NCBI GenBank assembly: GCA_013398175.1
Contig: VZRZ01002444.1
Location: forward strand, 840,478-904,477
Length of the DNA: 64,000 nt
Source: Climacteris rufus
Lineage: Eukaryota > Chordata > Aves > Passeriformes > Climacteridae
Direction: 5' to 3'
The notes beneath the pieces are model-generated. The model saw nothing but the letters and a program-made list of their open reading frames with translations, did no database searches and had not been told where the DNA came from. Within the stretch, counting starts at the first letter, position 1. Every line of letters begins with the position of its first letter. A program made the translations under genes and the position numbers. Of this stretch, positions 41,064 through 51,567 are shown piece after piece.

Positions 41064-41421
41064 TTTTAATTCTGCCCTCTCTCAATTTGAAGCCATTCCC
41101 CATTTTTTTCTGTCACTCCAGATACTTGTCCTAAGTCCCTCTGAAGCTCTCCTGGAGCCCCTTTAGGCACTGGAAGGGGCTCTAAGGTTTCCCTGGAGCC
41201 TCCTCTTCTCCAGGCTGACCATTTCTCAGTCTGGCTCCAGAGNTTTTAATTCTGCCCTCTCTCAATTTGAAGCCATTCCCCGTTTTTTCTGTCACTCCAG
41301 ATCCTTGTCCTAAGTCCCTCTGAAGCTCTCCTGGAGCCCCTTTAGGCACTGGAAGGGGCTCTAAGGTTTCCCTGGAGCCTCCTCTTCTCCAGGCTGACCA
41401 TTTCTCAGTCTGGCTCCAGAG
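41064..41421. repeat. Near-identical direct repeat (about 179 bp, twice) around a single N
   Basis: Copy 1 is 41064-41242 and copy 2 is 41244-41421. Differences are very few: cat/cgt and one T fewer in the T run near 41101-41108, and atacttg/atccttg near 41123. The copies abut a single ambiguous base at 41243. Both lie inside one CR1. This is the pattern left when two overlapping contig ends are joined without merging, so a true tandem duplication is less likely. Confidence 0.9.
41243..41243. other. Single ambiguous base (N)
   Basis: The only non-ACGT base I noticed in the window. It sits exactly between the two copies of a 179-bp direct repeat, which marks it as an assembly join rather than a base-call ambiguity. 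Confidence 0.95.
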
Positions 41422-43919
41422 CAGAGGGGCTCCAGCCATCAGAGCATCTCCGTGTGCTCTTCTGGACTCACCCCAGCAGCTCCCTGTCCCCGTGCCAGGG
41501 GCCCCAGAGCTGGATGCAGCTCCATGTGGGATCTCACAAGAGCAGAGTAGAGAGGCAGGATTATCTCCCTTGAGCTGCTGCCCACACTGCTTTGGATACA
41601 GCCCAGGATGTACACAATAATGTACAAATATTTTATTTTGGGAGAAAAAAATGCTCTTTTTCTAAAGTGAAAATGTCCCATTCTGAATATGGCAGAGTAG
41701 GACCATTTTGGTAATGTCAGCATTCTTTCTCAGTGTTCTTCCAAAAGTGAAATTCCAGACAAATCTCAATTTCATCAAGTGTTTCGTTTTTAACTGGACT
41801 GTATTTTCCAAAGGATATCACATTTTTTCCTCTTTCAGTTTAATTCTGGGCATCTGAAGTAGGTTTTGGAATGGCTCAATGTGAACCATTATCCCTTTTT
41901 TCCCTCTGCTCAGTTAAACATCCTCTACCATTTAATTTTGAGAGTGAAAAAGAAAGAAAGAAACTAAAGGAAAATTTGCTATTGGTGGGACAAAAATAAT
42001 GACATTTTGAATGTTTCCATGAAAGCAATGTGACATGACAAATTTTAAGAAGCTCTGTGAATACTATTAATATTTATGATGCACTCAAGAAAACAGCTAT
42101 TGTGTGCCACATCCATCAAAGATAAGAATTGTATTCAACTGTGTTGGATGATAAACATTGAATGACAATAGCTGGAGATTATGTGAGGTTTTCATACTCA
42201 TGTTTTATGCCTGCTTGAGTAAAGCACCATGTTATTCCACTGTGAACCAATAATTTTCTTTCATGATATTAGATACACTTGCTGATACTCGTTAGAATCA
42301 TAGCTCAAAATATTAATGAACATGCAGGGAGGGGTGATGCCAAGTGCTTCAGAGATCCTGATGCAAGCAACTCAGGATCGAGTCCTAAAGGCAGCGTTTC
42401 CCACTAATCCACCTCTTGGAAGTCCCTCTAAAGCTCACCAAATTACAGTGATTTGACCACGTATTGCCAGTTGTTTGCAGTTTGGATGAATGCAAGTGAT
42501 TACCCCGTGGAATGATGGCCCTTCCAGCATAGCAAGCTGGCTTTTTATATCCCATATTTCTCATTGAAAACATTCCCCAGTGCCAGGACTGGGGCAGGAT
42601 TGCCTGAGCTGTGGGAATGCCTGCACTGGTGTCACACCAGCACCTCCCTTTGGATGAGGTGTTCCAGGGTGTCCTAAGTCTGGCATTGCTTTTCTTCTTT
42701 GTCACAGCTGTAAAATGCACTTTTGGAGCTAATTTATGATCATCCAGGCAAGCAACATTTGGGAGAGATAAAGGGGACTTCTCTGCCCCCTCCTGCTCCC
42801 AACAGCTCAAGTCTCCTCAGGGTGGCCATCCCTGGCAGGATGCAGGGTCCTGTCCCCCTGCTCCCACCTCATTGCTGTGCCTGCTCCTGGGATTAAACCC
42901 TTTGGCACAGAGGCTGTTCTTCCTGCCCTGCCTTCTTATCAAAGTGCAATGCTCTGGAGATTGTACTCTCTGAAGATCAGGCTGATGGTGCCTGAATTCT
43001 GCACCACACAGCCCCATTTTTGAAAAGAATCTGTGATTCAGAATTGATTGATGAATATCTGGAGCATCTTTGGCCAGGGGTTTCTAAATAAAGCTATATT
43101 TGGAAGAGGTAACATGCTGACCATATATCAAAGGTAGGAGGACATCCAGGCATTCCTGCAGCCAGAATGATCTCAGGTCTCTTTGATCCATGTGGACAGT
43201 TACTATTCTTAGAAAATCCTCTCCAAGGGTGCACAGGCACTAAATTCTTGTTAGAAGTGAGTGGTTCTGATAATAAATGTGCAGAGGGAGATGCTAAGAG
43301 GTGTCGTCTGCTGAGCTGGGGATATCTCTGCTCCCTTAGGTTTGCTTCCTTTTATGAAAAATTTTCCAATGGGAGTTCAGTGCAAGCTGATGGAAGAATC
43401 CCTTGACAGATGATCGAGAGTGGTGGAAGCTCCTGCAGGCCAGGAATGAGGGCACAGTGAACCTCCTGACAGGGTGAATGCCAGGGGGATGAGCTGAGCC
43501 TTCCTGAAGTGATTGTGAGCAGTCCAGACCATTTACAGGATCCAGACTGAGGAAAGAGTGTGCTGGAGGGAGCTACAAAGCTTTTACTTTGTCTACCTAA
43601 AATGAGGCTCTTCGTGTTCCTTAACAATTACCCAATAATTTGGCTCATCTGTAATTTTTTCCAGCGTGCTCGTTCTGGTTTTATTGCCAATTAACTTAGC
43701 ATTCTAGTCTTGGTCTACAGCTGATTGGCCAGTAATTTGAACCAAAGCCCTCATCAAAAGGGCATCATTTGTAAAACAGAGAAGAAATCTCCGAGATACT
43801 GAAATTACTGTTAATTAAATCAGCACATGAATATAATGGACACACATGAACAAAATTATATTTGTTTTTGAGCTGTTCTGCTAGCTGGAGAATAAGCCTT
43901 ATTAGGATTATTTGGTAGT

Positions 43920-44003
43920 CAGCCTGTATTATAAAATGTAAAGCAAGATGACTCCTTTCTGCAGCCTGTATTATAAAATGTAAAGCAAGATGACTCCTTT
44001 CTG
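43920..44003. repeat. 42-bp perfect tandem duplication
   Basis: Copy 1 is 43920-43961 and copy 2 is 43962-44003, identical as read. The unit starts cagcctgtattataaaat and ends ctcctttctg. It sits immediately upstream of a TG/TA microsatellite. Confidence 0.95.
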
Positions 44004-44017
44004 CATAAATTAAAATT

Positions 44018-44058
44018 GTATTGTGTGTGTATGTATATATGTATATATACACACTATA
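44018..44058. repeat. TG/TA microsatellite
   Basis: An interrupted tract of tgtgtgtg, tatatatg and tatatacacac units. It is partly self-complementary and probably length-variable. Confidence 0.85.
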
Positions 44059-44886
44059 CTTCTTATGTACATCCTGCAGTGAAAGCTTTTCTTTTTAAAC
44101 AGTCATTTGTGTTCTATACAACTCGTGTTCAAAGCTGTCACTGACCTCAGTGTAGTTACTTCTGATTTACATGGCCCCAATATCAGTGAGGCTTAGGAAT
44201 TATTTTTCATGTAATTTCTATTTTTTAAATTAAATTAAAATAGCATCATAAAGATGGAGCAGAGCAGCAATCAGAGAGCTTTAGAAGTTGTAATGTAGCC
44301 CATAAGCAGCTATTGTGTGTGAAGAAATTTCTTCCAAAGGTGCTTCAGCTTTACTGAAAATGCTAAGCTGCAGCTTTATTAATATAATCAAGACACTCCA
44401 ACGCAGTGCTTTGGGACAGCCTTGTAATATTCTGCATTGCTCAGTTCTAAAGCCTGTGAATTAGCAGTTTCCAGGCTCTGCCTCCTGTGGGGCTGGCAGA
44501 CCAAGCTGCATTTTGTGCTGGTTGGCACTTTTTGTGAGCTCTTCAGGATTAGTGGGAGGCAGAAGACAACACTGCCTCGTGGGGGGTGGGAGTGAGGACC
44601 AGCCCTGGTGAGGGCAGGGGCAGCAGGCATTGCAAATTCCAGGTGTTTCAGAGGGAATAAATGGTTGTAGGGGAAGCAAGGGGTCCTGAGAATTTTAAGG
44701 GGTGAAATGTTGGCATCACACTGAAATGTGGGAACAAGAACAGGGAGAAACAGGGAGTTTTGCATAATCTTTGGGACCTTGGAATTCTGTGTTGGTAAAT
44801 GCATTGAAATGGCAATGACTCTCATCATTCCAGCTTGCTTTGCACAGCTTCTGGGAGTATCACTGCCCAAAACCTCAGTGCCATAC

Positions 44887-44950
44887 CTGCTCTTTTCAAT
44901 TCCTGCTCTTCTCAATTCCTGCCCTCCTCAACTCCTGCTCTGCTCAACTC
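44887..44950. repeat. 16-bp minisatellite, four copies
   Basis: Units start at 44887, 44903, 44919 and 44935. The consensus is ctgctctnctcaantc, with two or three variable positions per unit. Being 16 bp it would shift frame each unit, which argues against the long ORF that runs through it being a gene. Confidence 0.85.
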
Positions 44951-46589
44951 CTTGCCCTGATTTCCACACTGATCACAGCCAGTGTTTGCTGTTGCTGCTT
45001 GTGCAGTGTCCCCGTAGGGTTATTGTAAAGAGTGGAAGGAAAAGGGCAGAAAATACAATCCCAAAATCAAACTTCATTCATCCCCATTTGTTCACATATC
45101 CTTCCTCTTCCTGTTGTTTCCTTGTGGTCAGGAGCAAGATAATTCCTGTAGTGTTGTCTTGGCCCTGCAAAAGAGGAGGAGCCACAAGAAGTAAGTTGAT
45201 AGAAAGAAAATGTGGGGCCATTTGGACTGTGCTGGTGTGCCAAGCATGGGTTAACAACCTTTATGTACTTCATGTTGCTGGAGATTTAAGTGACAAACAG
45301 AGCATTTGATCTCTATCTCTCATTAGTGTGTCATTTATTCTTAAGTGTATGGATGTCAAAATGCATTTGATCTGCTGCAGAGTTAAAACCCCTCATTGTT
45401 TCAGCCTCCATTTTGAAGCTCACCTAATGAACAGCAAATTTCAAAGGGAAAAACACGCTATTAAATTCTATGTCAGAATAGGGAGCTGTTATGCTTGCCT
45501 CTAGATTGCCAGCTCAAATCTAACTCTGCTGATAGAAATCAGAAGAAATGTTTACAATGTAATATTATCTGGTTTCTAGGGATTAGCAATTTGTGTTAAA
45601 AGCAAACCTCCAGCCCTGTGAAGTGTGATGGCCCCATGACAGTGAAGTACTGATGGTCATCTTTGTAGATTTTGAGATGAGACTTTTCAAGAGCGCCTCT
45701 TGTCTGGATTTCTGGAAGTTATGAAGACACCAGGAGCTACAGACTGTGACTTCATGGGGTTCTTGAATGGAGCTGGCTGTTCAACTCTGTTAGCCATGGT
45801 TTGCAGAGAGGTGTCTCTTACAGGCACTGCAGGCTGTGTTCAGGGTGTTCTCAGGGTGTTTGCAGGGAGCTCCCAGGGAGCTGTGTGTGTCTACAGCAGT
45901 CTGGTTATGCTGAGGAGAGGATGGGGCACAGTGTGGTAGAGGTGAGCAGGAGCTCAGCTGGTACCAGGAGTCCTGAACTGGCTCCTCAGCACCTCGGCAG
46001 AGCTTCCTTCAGGGGGATGTGGGAGCTTCCTTGTGGGGCCAGTGCTGAGAAGGTAAAAGGCAGCGTCTGACCCTGGGCAGTATCTTAGCAAGCAGTGATG
46101 TCCCAGAGGTTTTAAGGGAGTACAAACTTAGGATGGTGAGGAGTGACACAAATACCTGTTCTCATTTCGGCCAAATGACACCTTTTTCCAGTGTTCCCCC
46201 AGTTCAGCTATTGCTAATGTTTTCCCCTTTGCTTGTGGGCTTTTAAACTCAAAGTAAAGATGATAGACTTCCTACTTTATCTGTAGTTAAAATGAAGAAT
46301 TAGTTATTGTTTATAAGTTGCATAAGCTTTTAAAAATTATGTAACATATAAAAAAAACCCATCAAACTGTTTGGATTTTCTTTTTGATAAAGCACTTCAA
46401 CACTGTTGTTAGTTCCATGATGATCTGCTTAAGAAAAAAGGAACAACAATCCCAGTGGTCTCCATAGCTGGTATCCCATAATGTGAATTTCAATCCACAA
46501 GTAAGAATAGTTCGTTTGGTGGAAAAATGTTCGGGCTAAGAATTATTCACAGAAAATAACTCTGATAAATGAGTACATTTTCAAGTTTT

Positions 46590-46870
46590 CCATGGTCATG
46601 ATCAATTCACAAAGAGGAAAAGGAATGCAAAATTAATCAAATAAATTATTCATTATATTCACTCAACTATAGCTAACAGTGAATTGTCTAGACAGTAATT
46701 ACTAATTTTTAACCTATGCATGTTCACATAACACTATTGTGTGAATAAGTTCAGTATACAGTGGCTTGTGATAATAGTAATGGATGTAAGTCAACTAGCA
46801 GGTGATTTTAATTGGGAAATTATATTGGATTTTTCTATTGAACTTCCATAAAGTATTACATAAATATTGA
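46590..46870. promoter_or_regulatory. Candidate conserved non-coding block
   Basis: AT-rich and repeat-free, with catggtcatgatcaattc, gcaaaattaatcaa, cagtaattactaat and gattttaattggg homeodomain-like sites. No direct evidence of function. Confidence 0.28.
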
Positions 46871-48229
46871 ATCTTTTCTATGTTTTTTCTCCAGCTGAAA
46901 ATACAGGCACACAGAGTTCTGTGCTAGTTTGATCAGTACATAAGCAAACATCTTTTTTTTTTAATTATTTTTAGTTCTGCTGTAAAATTCTCCAGAAAAC
47001 CATTAAGTTCAGAATACAGTAAGAATCTACAAGGAGCCTGATGCAGTAACAACATTTTCTGTTTCAGTGATGATTTTGCACTAACAAGTTGAATCCTTAA
47101 GGAGGGCTGTGTCTGTGCTCTGTGTCAGTTTGCTGGTGAGCTCTAATGTGCTCCCCAGGGGCAGGGAACAGACCTTAGTCCTTCCACTTCATTGCTGTGG
47201 CAAAAAATCAAGACTTTGGGGGGATTCCCTGCATTTTCTGGGCCATGCAAGATCTCTGCAGTGATGAATCTCACTTCTGCCTGGGGGATGTGGCTGCCTG
47301 GGTTTGCTGGGTGGAGCTGGTGCTTGAACAAGGACCTCAGAGCAGTCCCAAAAAGGTACCAGGAGCTGGGACTCCTGTAGGTCTGTCACTTCTGTGCGTT
47401 TGACAGTGAAGAAAACAGGGTTTTATCTTCCTTTGACTGTTTTTCTTTCTAATTTTTTTTCAGAAATCTCTATTACTATTACAGTTAATTAGAAAAGAGT
47501 TAGATTGAAAATAAAGTGGAAAAATCATAATCTCAAATGGATTTGTTATTGAAGCTTGTGCCCTGCGGGCTAATTGCAAGTTGGTAATTTTGTGGTTCTC
47601 AACTACTCTGAGTTGATCAGAAACTGTCATTTATAAAGCTCTTCCATCTCGCTTTGGGGAACTTGCCTGAAGAGAAAAATAGCAGGAAACCCACACAAAC
47701 AATTGGAAATGGTACAAAACTAGGGCATTGTGAAGGAATATTTGCATAAAGCATTGGGTTTGTGTGTGTCAGCTGCACCCTTTGGAATATGGCTTAAAGA
47801 GAGGTGCATTAAAAATTATCCACGTACAGCTCCCATTAACCCTAATACAAGCTCTGATTCTGACTTCCTGTGTGCTTAATGTTATCTTAATGCAATTTGA
47901 TTTGATACTTAATTGCAGTAATTTAATTAATGGTTCTGTAAATAAAAAGGCTAAGTTGTGGCCTCCTACACTCACAGATATGTGCAGCAAGCAGCTCTAG
48001 TGCTCCTGTGAGACTTGAATTTATGTGTCTTAGAGCAGAATTTAACCCTCAGGATGTATGATAAAATGCCCAGATCCCAAAATAACACTGTAATGGTGTT
48101 TGCATTGAAAATGTTACAGTATTAGTTCCAGCTTACAGGAGAAGAATGGCATTTAAAAACCTAACCCACGGATTTCTCCCTACTGCTTGTCGACGGGATA
48201 GGTCACCCCATATCCAGGAATTGCATAGA

Positions 48230-48520
48230 ATTGCTTCCTTGTGTAATTGGATTGCATTTAAAATAGTTTATAACGAGTTATTAATGAAACTGTTACTAAT
48301 TGGATAACTTGCTATTAATATTGTTACAGAATCCTGTTGGCCCAATGGGTTATTTGCAAGTCAGAGCTTAAAGGTGTTCATAACCCTGCTATCGATGTGC
48401 CTTTGACCTTCTCTAACACATGCTGCTCATGTCTGCTGCACTCCTAAATGTCTATTAAATATTGATTAGTCTCCCTTATAAACCATTTATAAATAGAAGC
48501 ATGTAGTATAAATGTAACCT
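48230..48520. promoter_or_regulatory. Candidate conserved non-coding block
   Basis: Contains two exact copies of taattggat 53 bases apart (48244-48252 and 48297-48305), plus gttattaatgaaac and attgattag sites. Non-repetitive and AT-rich. The paired site is seen directly; the enhancer role is inferred. Confidence 0.33.
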
Positions 48521-50574
48521 AAAATCATTAAGGCTACACGGTGTGCAAGTTAATAGTAGCAATGTTGAAAAGTTAGGGAGAGCATGAATTAAGAGAATTG
48601 GATTAATGAACTGTTTTCTTAGTAAAGCATAGTGGAGTTCCCATTGAAGTCAGGGATTTCTCATAGTATCCACTGAAGATTTTCCTCTTTTTAAAAATCT
48701 ATTTATAACCAAGAGGTGACATAAAGCTCAACTCTTTCTCCAGAGTAGAGCAGTCTAAGCTACAGCTCCAAATGCTTATGCAAAGGAGGAGGAACATCCT
48801 CTATTCACATGTGGAAAAGAAGTCCACATTCCCCAGTGTTACTGCTATGAAATGCATGTGTTCTGTTGATGTTAAAGGAATTCTACTATATTCCCTACAC
48901 AATAAATCACAGCCAGCTGTTTCCTAATCAGCCCCTAAACTGAACTGAATTCAGTATAAGCAGCATTCCCACTTCAGCACAATTGCCGGCTGTTAAGCTT
49001 GGAGGTAAATCACATTTATGTCCCCTCAAATCCATACCTGGTATAAGTGAGATCTGAGTAAGACCCTGTGCCTGAATTTGCCTTGCCCTGAGTTTGCATT
49101 GCTGTGTGATTTAGTATTATTGCAGATATCCCTGAGGTGTACTTTGCAAGTAGGTTTTATTTTGGACCTGGCACTTGACCCTAAGGATAGACCAGATTCT
49201 GTTTTCCTAACAGGGTATTTAGATAGACAAGAGCCATCTCTGGTTCAAAGTCTGATGTCCTCTGAAAAAGCAGTGTGGGAATGACAAGTCCAACCTCCCA
49301 CGCAGTAACAACAATCATCAGGCCTTTCGTATGCCAAAGGAGAAATCAGATAGATGGAAACAACAGTAAACCAACAACAGTTCCAAGTGCTTTCTTTGAA
49401 AACATCACTTGCCATTTCCAGCTGCCTCCCTTCTTTGTCACATCTCACTTTTCAGATAAAGAGCAGAAGCAGTCAGACACATACTTTGCAGTTTTCACTC
49501 GTCACTCAATGTCTGTACTGACCCCCAACTCTTAAAAGCTGAACAATTAAGTGAATTCCAAAGAGGATTACAATTGAGAATTAGAGGGTATAAATGTGAT
49601 TTAGCACGGAGTGCTGAGCATGACAAATCATTTCTGTGCCTAGACCTTACTTGTTCTGAAATGAGTTTCATTTGGAAGCACAGAACAGATTCAGCCGTGG
49701 TCCAGTGCCAACTATCAGGTGCAGCCGTGGAACTTCTGCAGCGCAGCCCTTGCAGGGCTGGACAGGCTGCATAACCTTTCCTGAAGAACAAAGTGCCACC
49801 ACTTCTGTCAGCTTATTAGTCCTGGGAGGGAATACAGAGACATGCAGGTTCTAACCATGCTCCCAGGTAATTTCCTTCTCTTTGGCAGGGCTTGACTGAA
49901 AGCAAAGCATTGCAGTGCAAGGACATGGCAAAGTGGACTCAGGGTTCCTTGTCTGGACCAGACAGGAGATCTCAATGCAAAAAGTTTCCAAAACATGTGG
50001 TTTAAGTGTACAATAAAAGGGAAGAGTTTCTTGAATGTTTTCCTGCTGTGAATTACTCTATGAGAAGTTTGTCTTAGGCTTTCACTCCTACAGAAGCCAA
50101 CGAGTATTTCATTGATAAATGAAGATGTTTCTCCCATCCAAGAGGAATATTAATAGCATGCACGTGTGTTTGCATGTGTCTGTGTATTGAGTTGCCTTGG
50201 AAACAAGGAGAGAAAGCACCATGAACCAGCACATGCTTTCCATTTAAGGAACACTTGTGCTATTGTAAAACCACATACAAAAATAATCAAATTCATTCAT
50301 CCACTCTGTGAGGATCTTGCTACAGGGAGCAGCCTGAGGATGTGAGTCCCATGTAAAGATGACAGAAAGCCACTTGACTTTGGTTCTGAGCATAGAGTTG
50401 AACAAGTGAGTTGACATTGGTGAAGTTGCTAATAAGGTGGGGGAAAAAAATATGTGCAAATTATATCAAACCTTGGCAATGCTCCAGGTGTATGTTAAAG
50501 TCACTAAGATAGGAAACAGGCCTTGAGTGTTCACATTGCAAAACAAAGCGGACAATTTTACCTTATGCATAAGA

Positions 50575-50624
50575 ACAGCTGTTTCAGCATATTGCCCTCA
50601 AAGACAGTATGTTGAAACAGCTGT
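50575..50624. other. 20-bp stem hairpin with 10-base loop
   Basis: The arm 50575-50594 pairs with 50605-50624: 12 perfect outer pairs (acagctgtttca with tgaaacagctgt), then eight inner pairs of which two are G-T wobbles. The loop is 50595-50604. The fold is precursor-microRNA-like in shape but short, and there is little pairing outside the stem. It could instead be the remnant of a small inverted-repeat transposon. Confidence 0.85.
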
Positions 50625-50759
50625 CCAAGTGTTTTGGAGGTTAATCTACTCAATTAATCATTCTGTATTTTTTTCGATGTGTAATAATGTTTGTACTGTT
50701 CCTTGTGGGCACGTGAACAAAATATTGAATATAAAGTTTTAGTCATCGGTAAAATGCCT

Positions 50760-50784
50760 GTTTTTCACACTTTGTGTGAAAAAC
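50760..50784. other. Perfect 11-bp stem hairpin with 3-base loop
   Basis: gtttttcacac (50760-50770) pairs with gtgtgaaaaac (50774-50784) around ttt. It lies about 135 bases after the larger hairpin at 50.6 kb. Confidence 0.9.
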
Positions 50785-51548
50785 TCTGTCTTCAGAGTGA
50801 CACTGGGTCTTGGAGAGAGAAATGGGTGCTTCCCTTGGAGCAGCTGGAAGTCACCCATTGAGCCCCTTCCCGTGGTGCTGCAGAGGGGAGCATGAGATGT
50901 ACAAGTAACATAGGTGTGGTGATTGTAATATGCAAAAATAATCTTCAGTGAGACTTTGCCCTGGAGAGAGGTGTGTTCTCAGGTGTGTTGTGCTGTGAAA
51001 ATCATGCACACACAAAAAGGCTGCTGTTCCCACCTCAGCTGAATCAATTTTGCAGTGTTTTATGAATGAAATCCTAGAACCTCGCACATTTTCTGCCTAT
51101 TCACTGCCACTGAATTGCAGACAGCCACTGTCAGAAAATTCCTCTGGCTATCCATTTGACCAGAAATAAATAAGATCTAAACATAATTTCCAACCTTTCT
51201 AAATATCACTGCACATGTAAAAGTAGCAAAATCTTTATATATCATATCCCAGTCCACCTTTCATGTCAATGTTTTTTTCAGTCAAACGTAGGGTTTCTGG
51301 CTTTGTTTACCCCAAGGGATCGTGCAGAATAAGTGGGAAGAGTTATCACAAAAGTTGGTGAAATACAGACTGCAGCAGTTGCACACAGCTATGCTTAATG
51401 GAGTCTGAAGTCTTTTCCTCTGCCCTAATTTTCCAAGATTATAGGTTTATTCCCCTCTGAACTGAATAGCAATGCATTGTGGAATGAGGCTTTTTAGATT
51501 TAAACTCTGTTTTTGAGACTCTTGTCCAAGAAGGGAGAAAAACTAAAG

Positions 51549-51567
51549 CAAACCAAACCAAACCAGA
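51549..51567. repeat. Short (AAACC)n repeat
   Basis: Three consecutive caaac/aaacc units between aaag and agaaacg. Confidence 0.7.

Larger units (their letters stand above)
40851..41615 (-). mobile_element. CR1 LINE 3' fragment, longest in the window, with an assembly defect inside
   Basis: Antisense CR1 from tcatagaatcgaaaatg to about agcccaggatgtacac. It spans the 3' UTR and part of the distal CR1 region. About 180 bp in the middle are present twice, either side of a single N at 41243. Without that second copy the element would be roughly 585 bp. The ORFs found here on both strands are LINE-derived or chance. Confidence 0.92.

Noticed and set aside
40865..41439. Several short ORFs on both strands
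   Set aside because: All lie in the CR1 fragment, and some cross the N and its false duplication.
44581..44618. Second G-quadruplex candidate
   Set aside because: The G-runs are present, but one loop is about 21 bases, outside the usual rule.
44728..45309. 193-codon ORF on the + strand, the longest in the window
   Set aside because: It runs through a 16-bp minisatellite, has low-complexity hydrophobic content with no family resemblance, and no splice or promoter context supports it.
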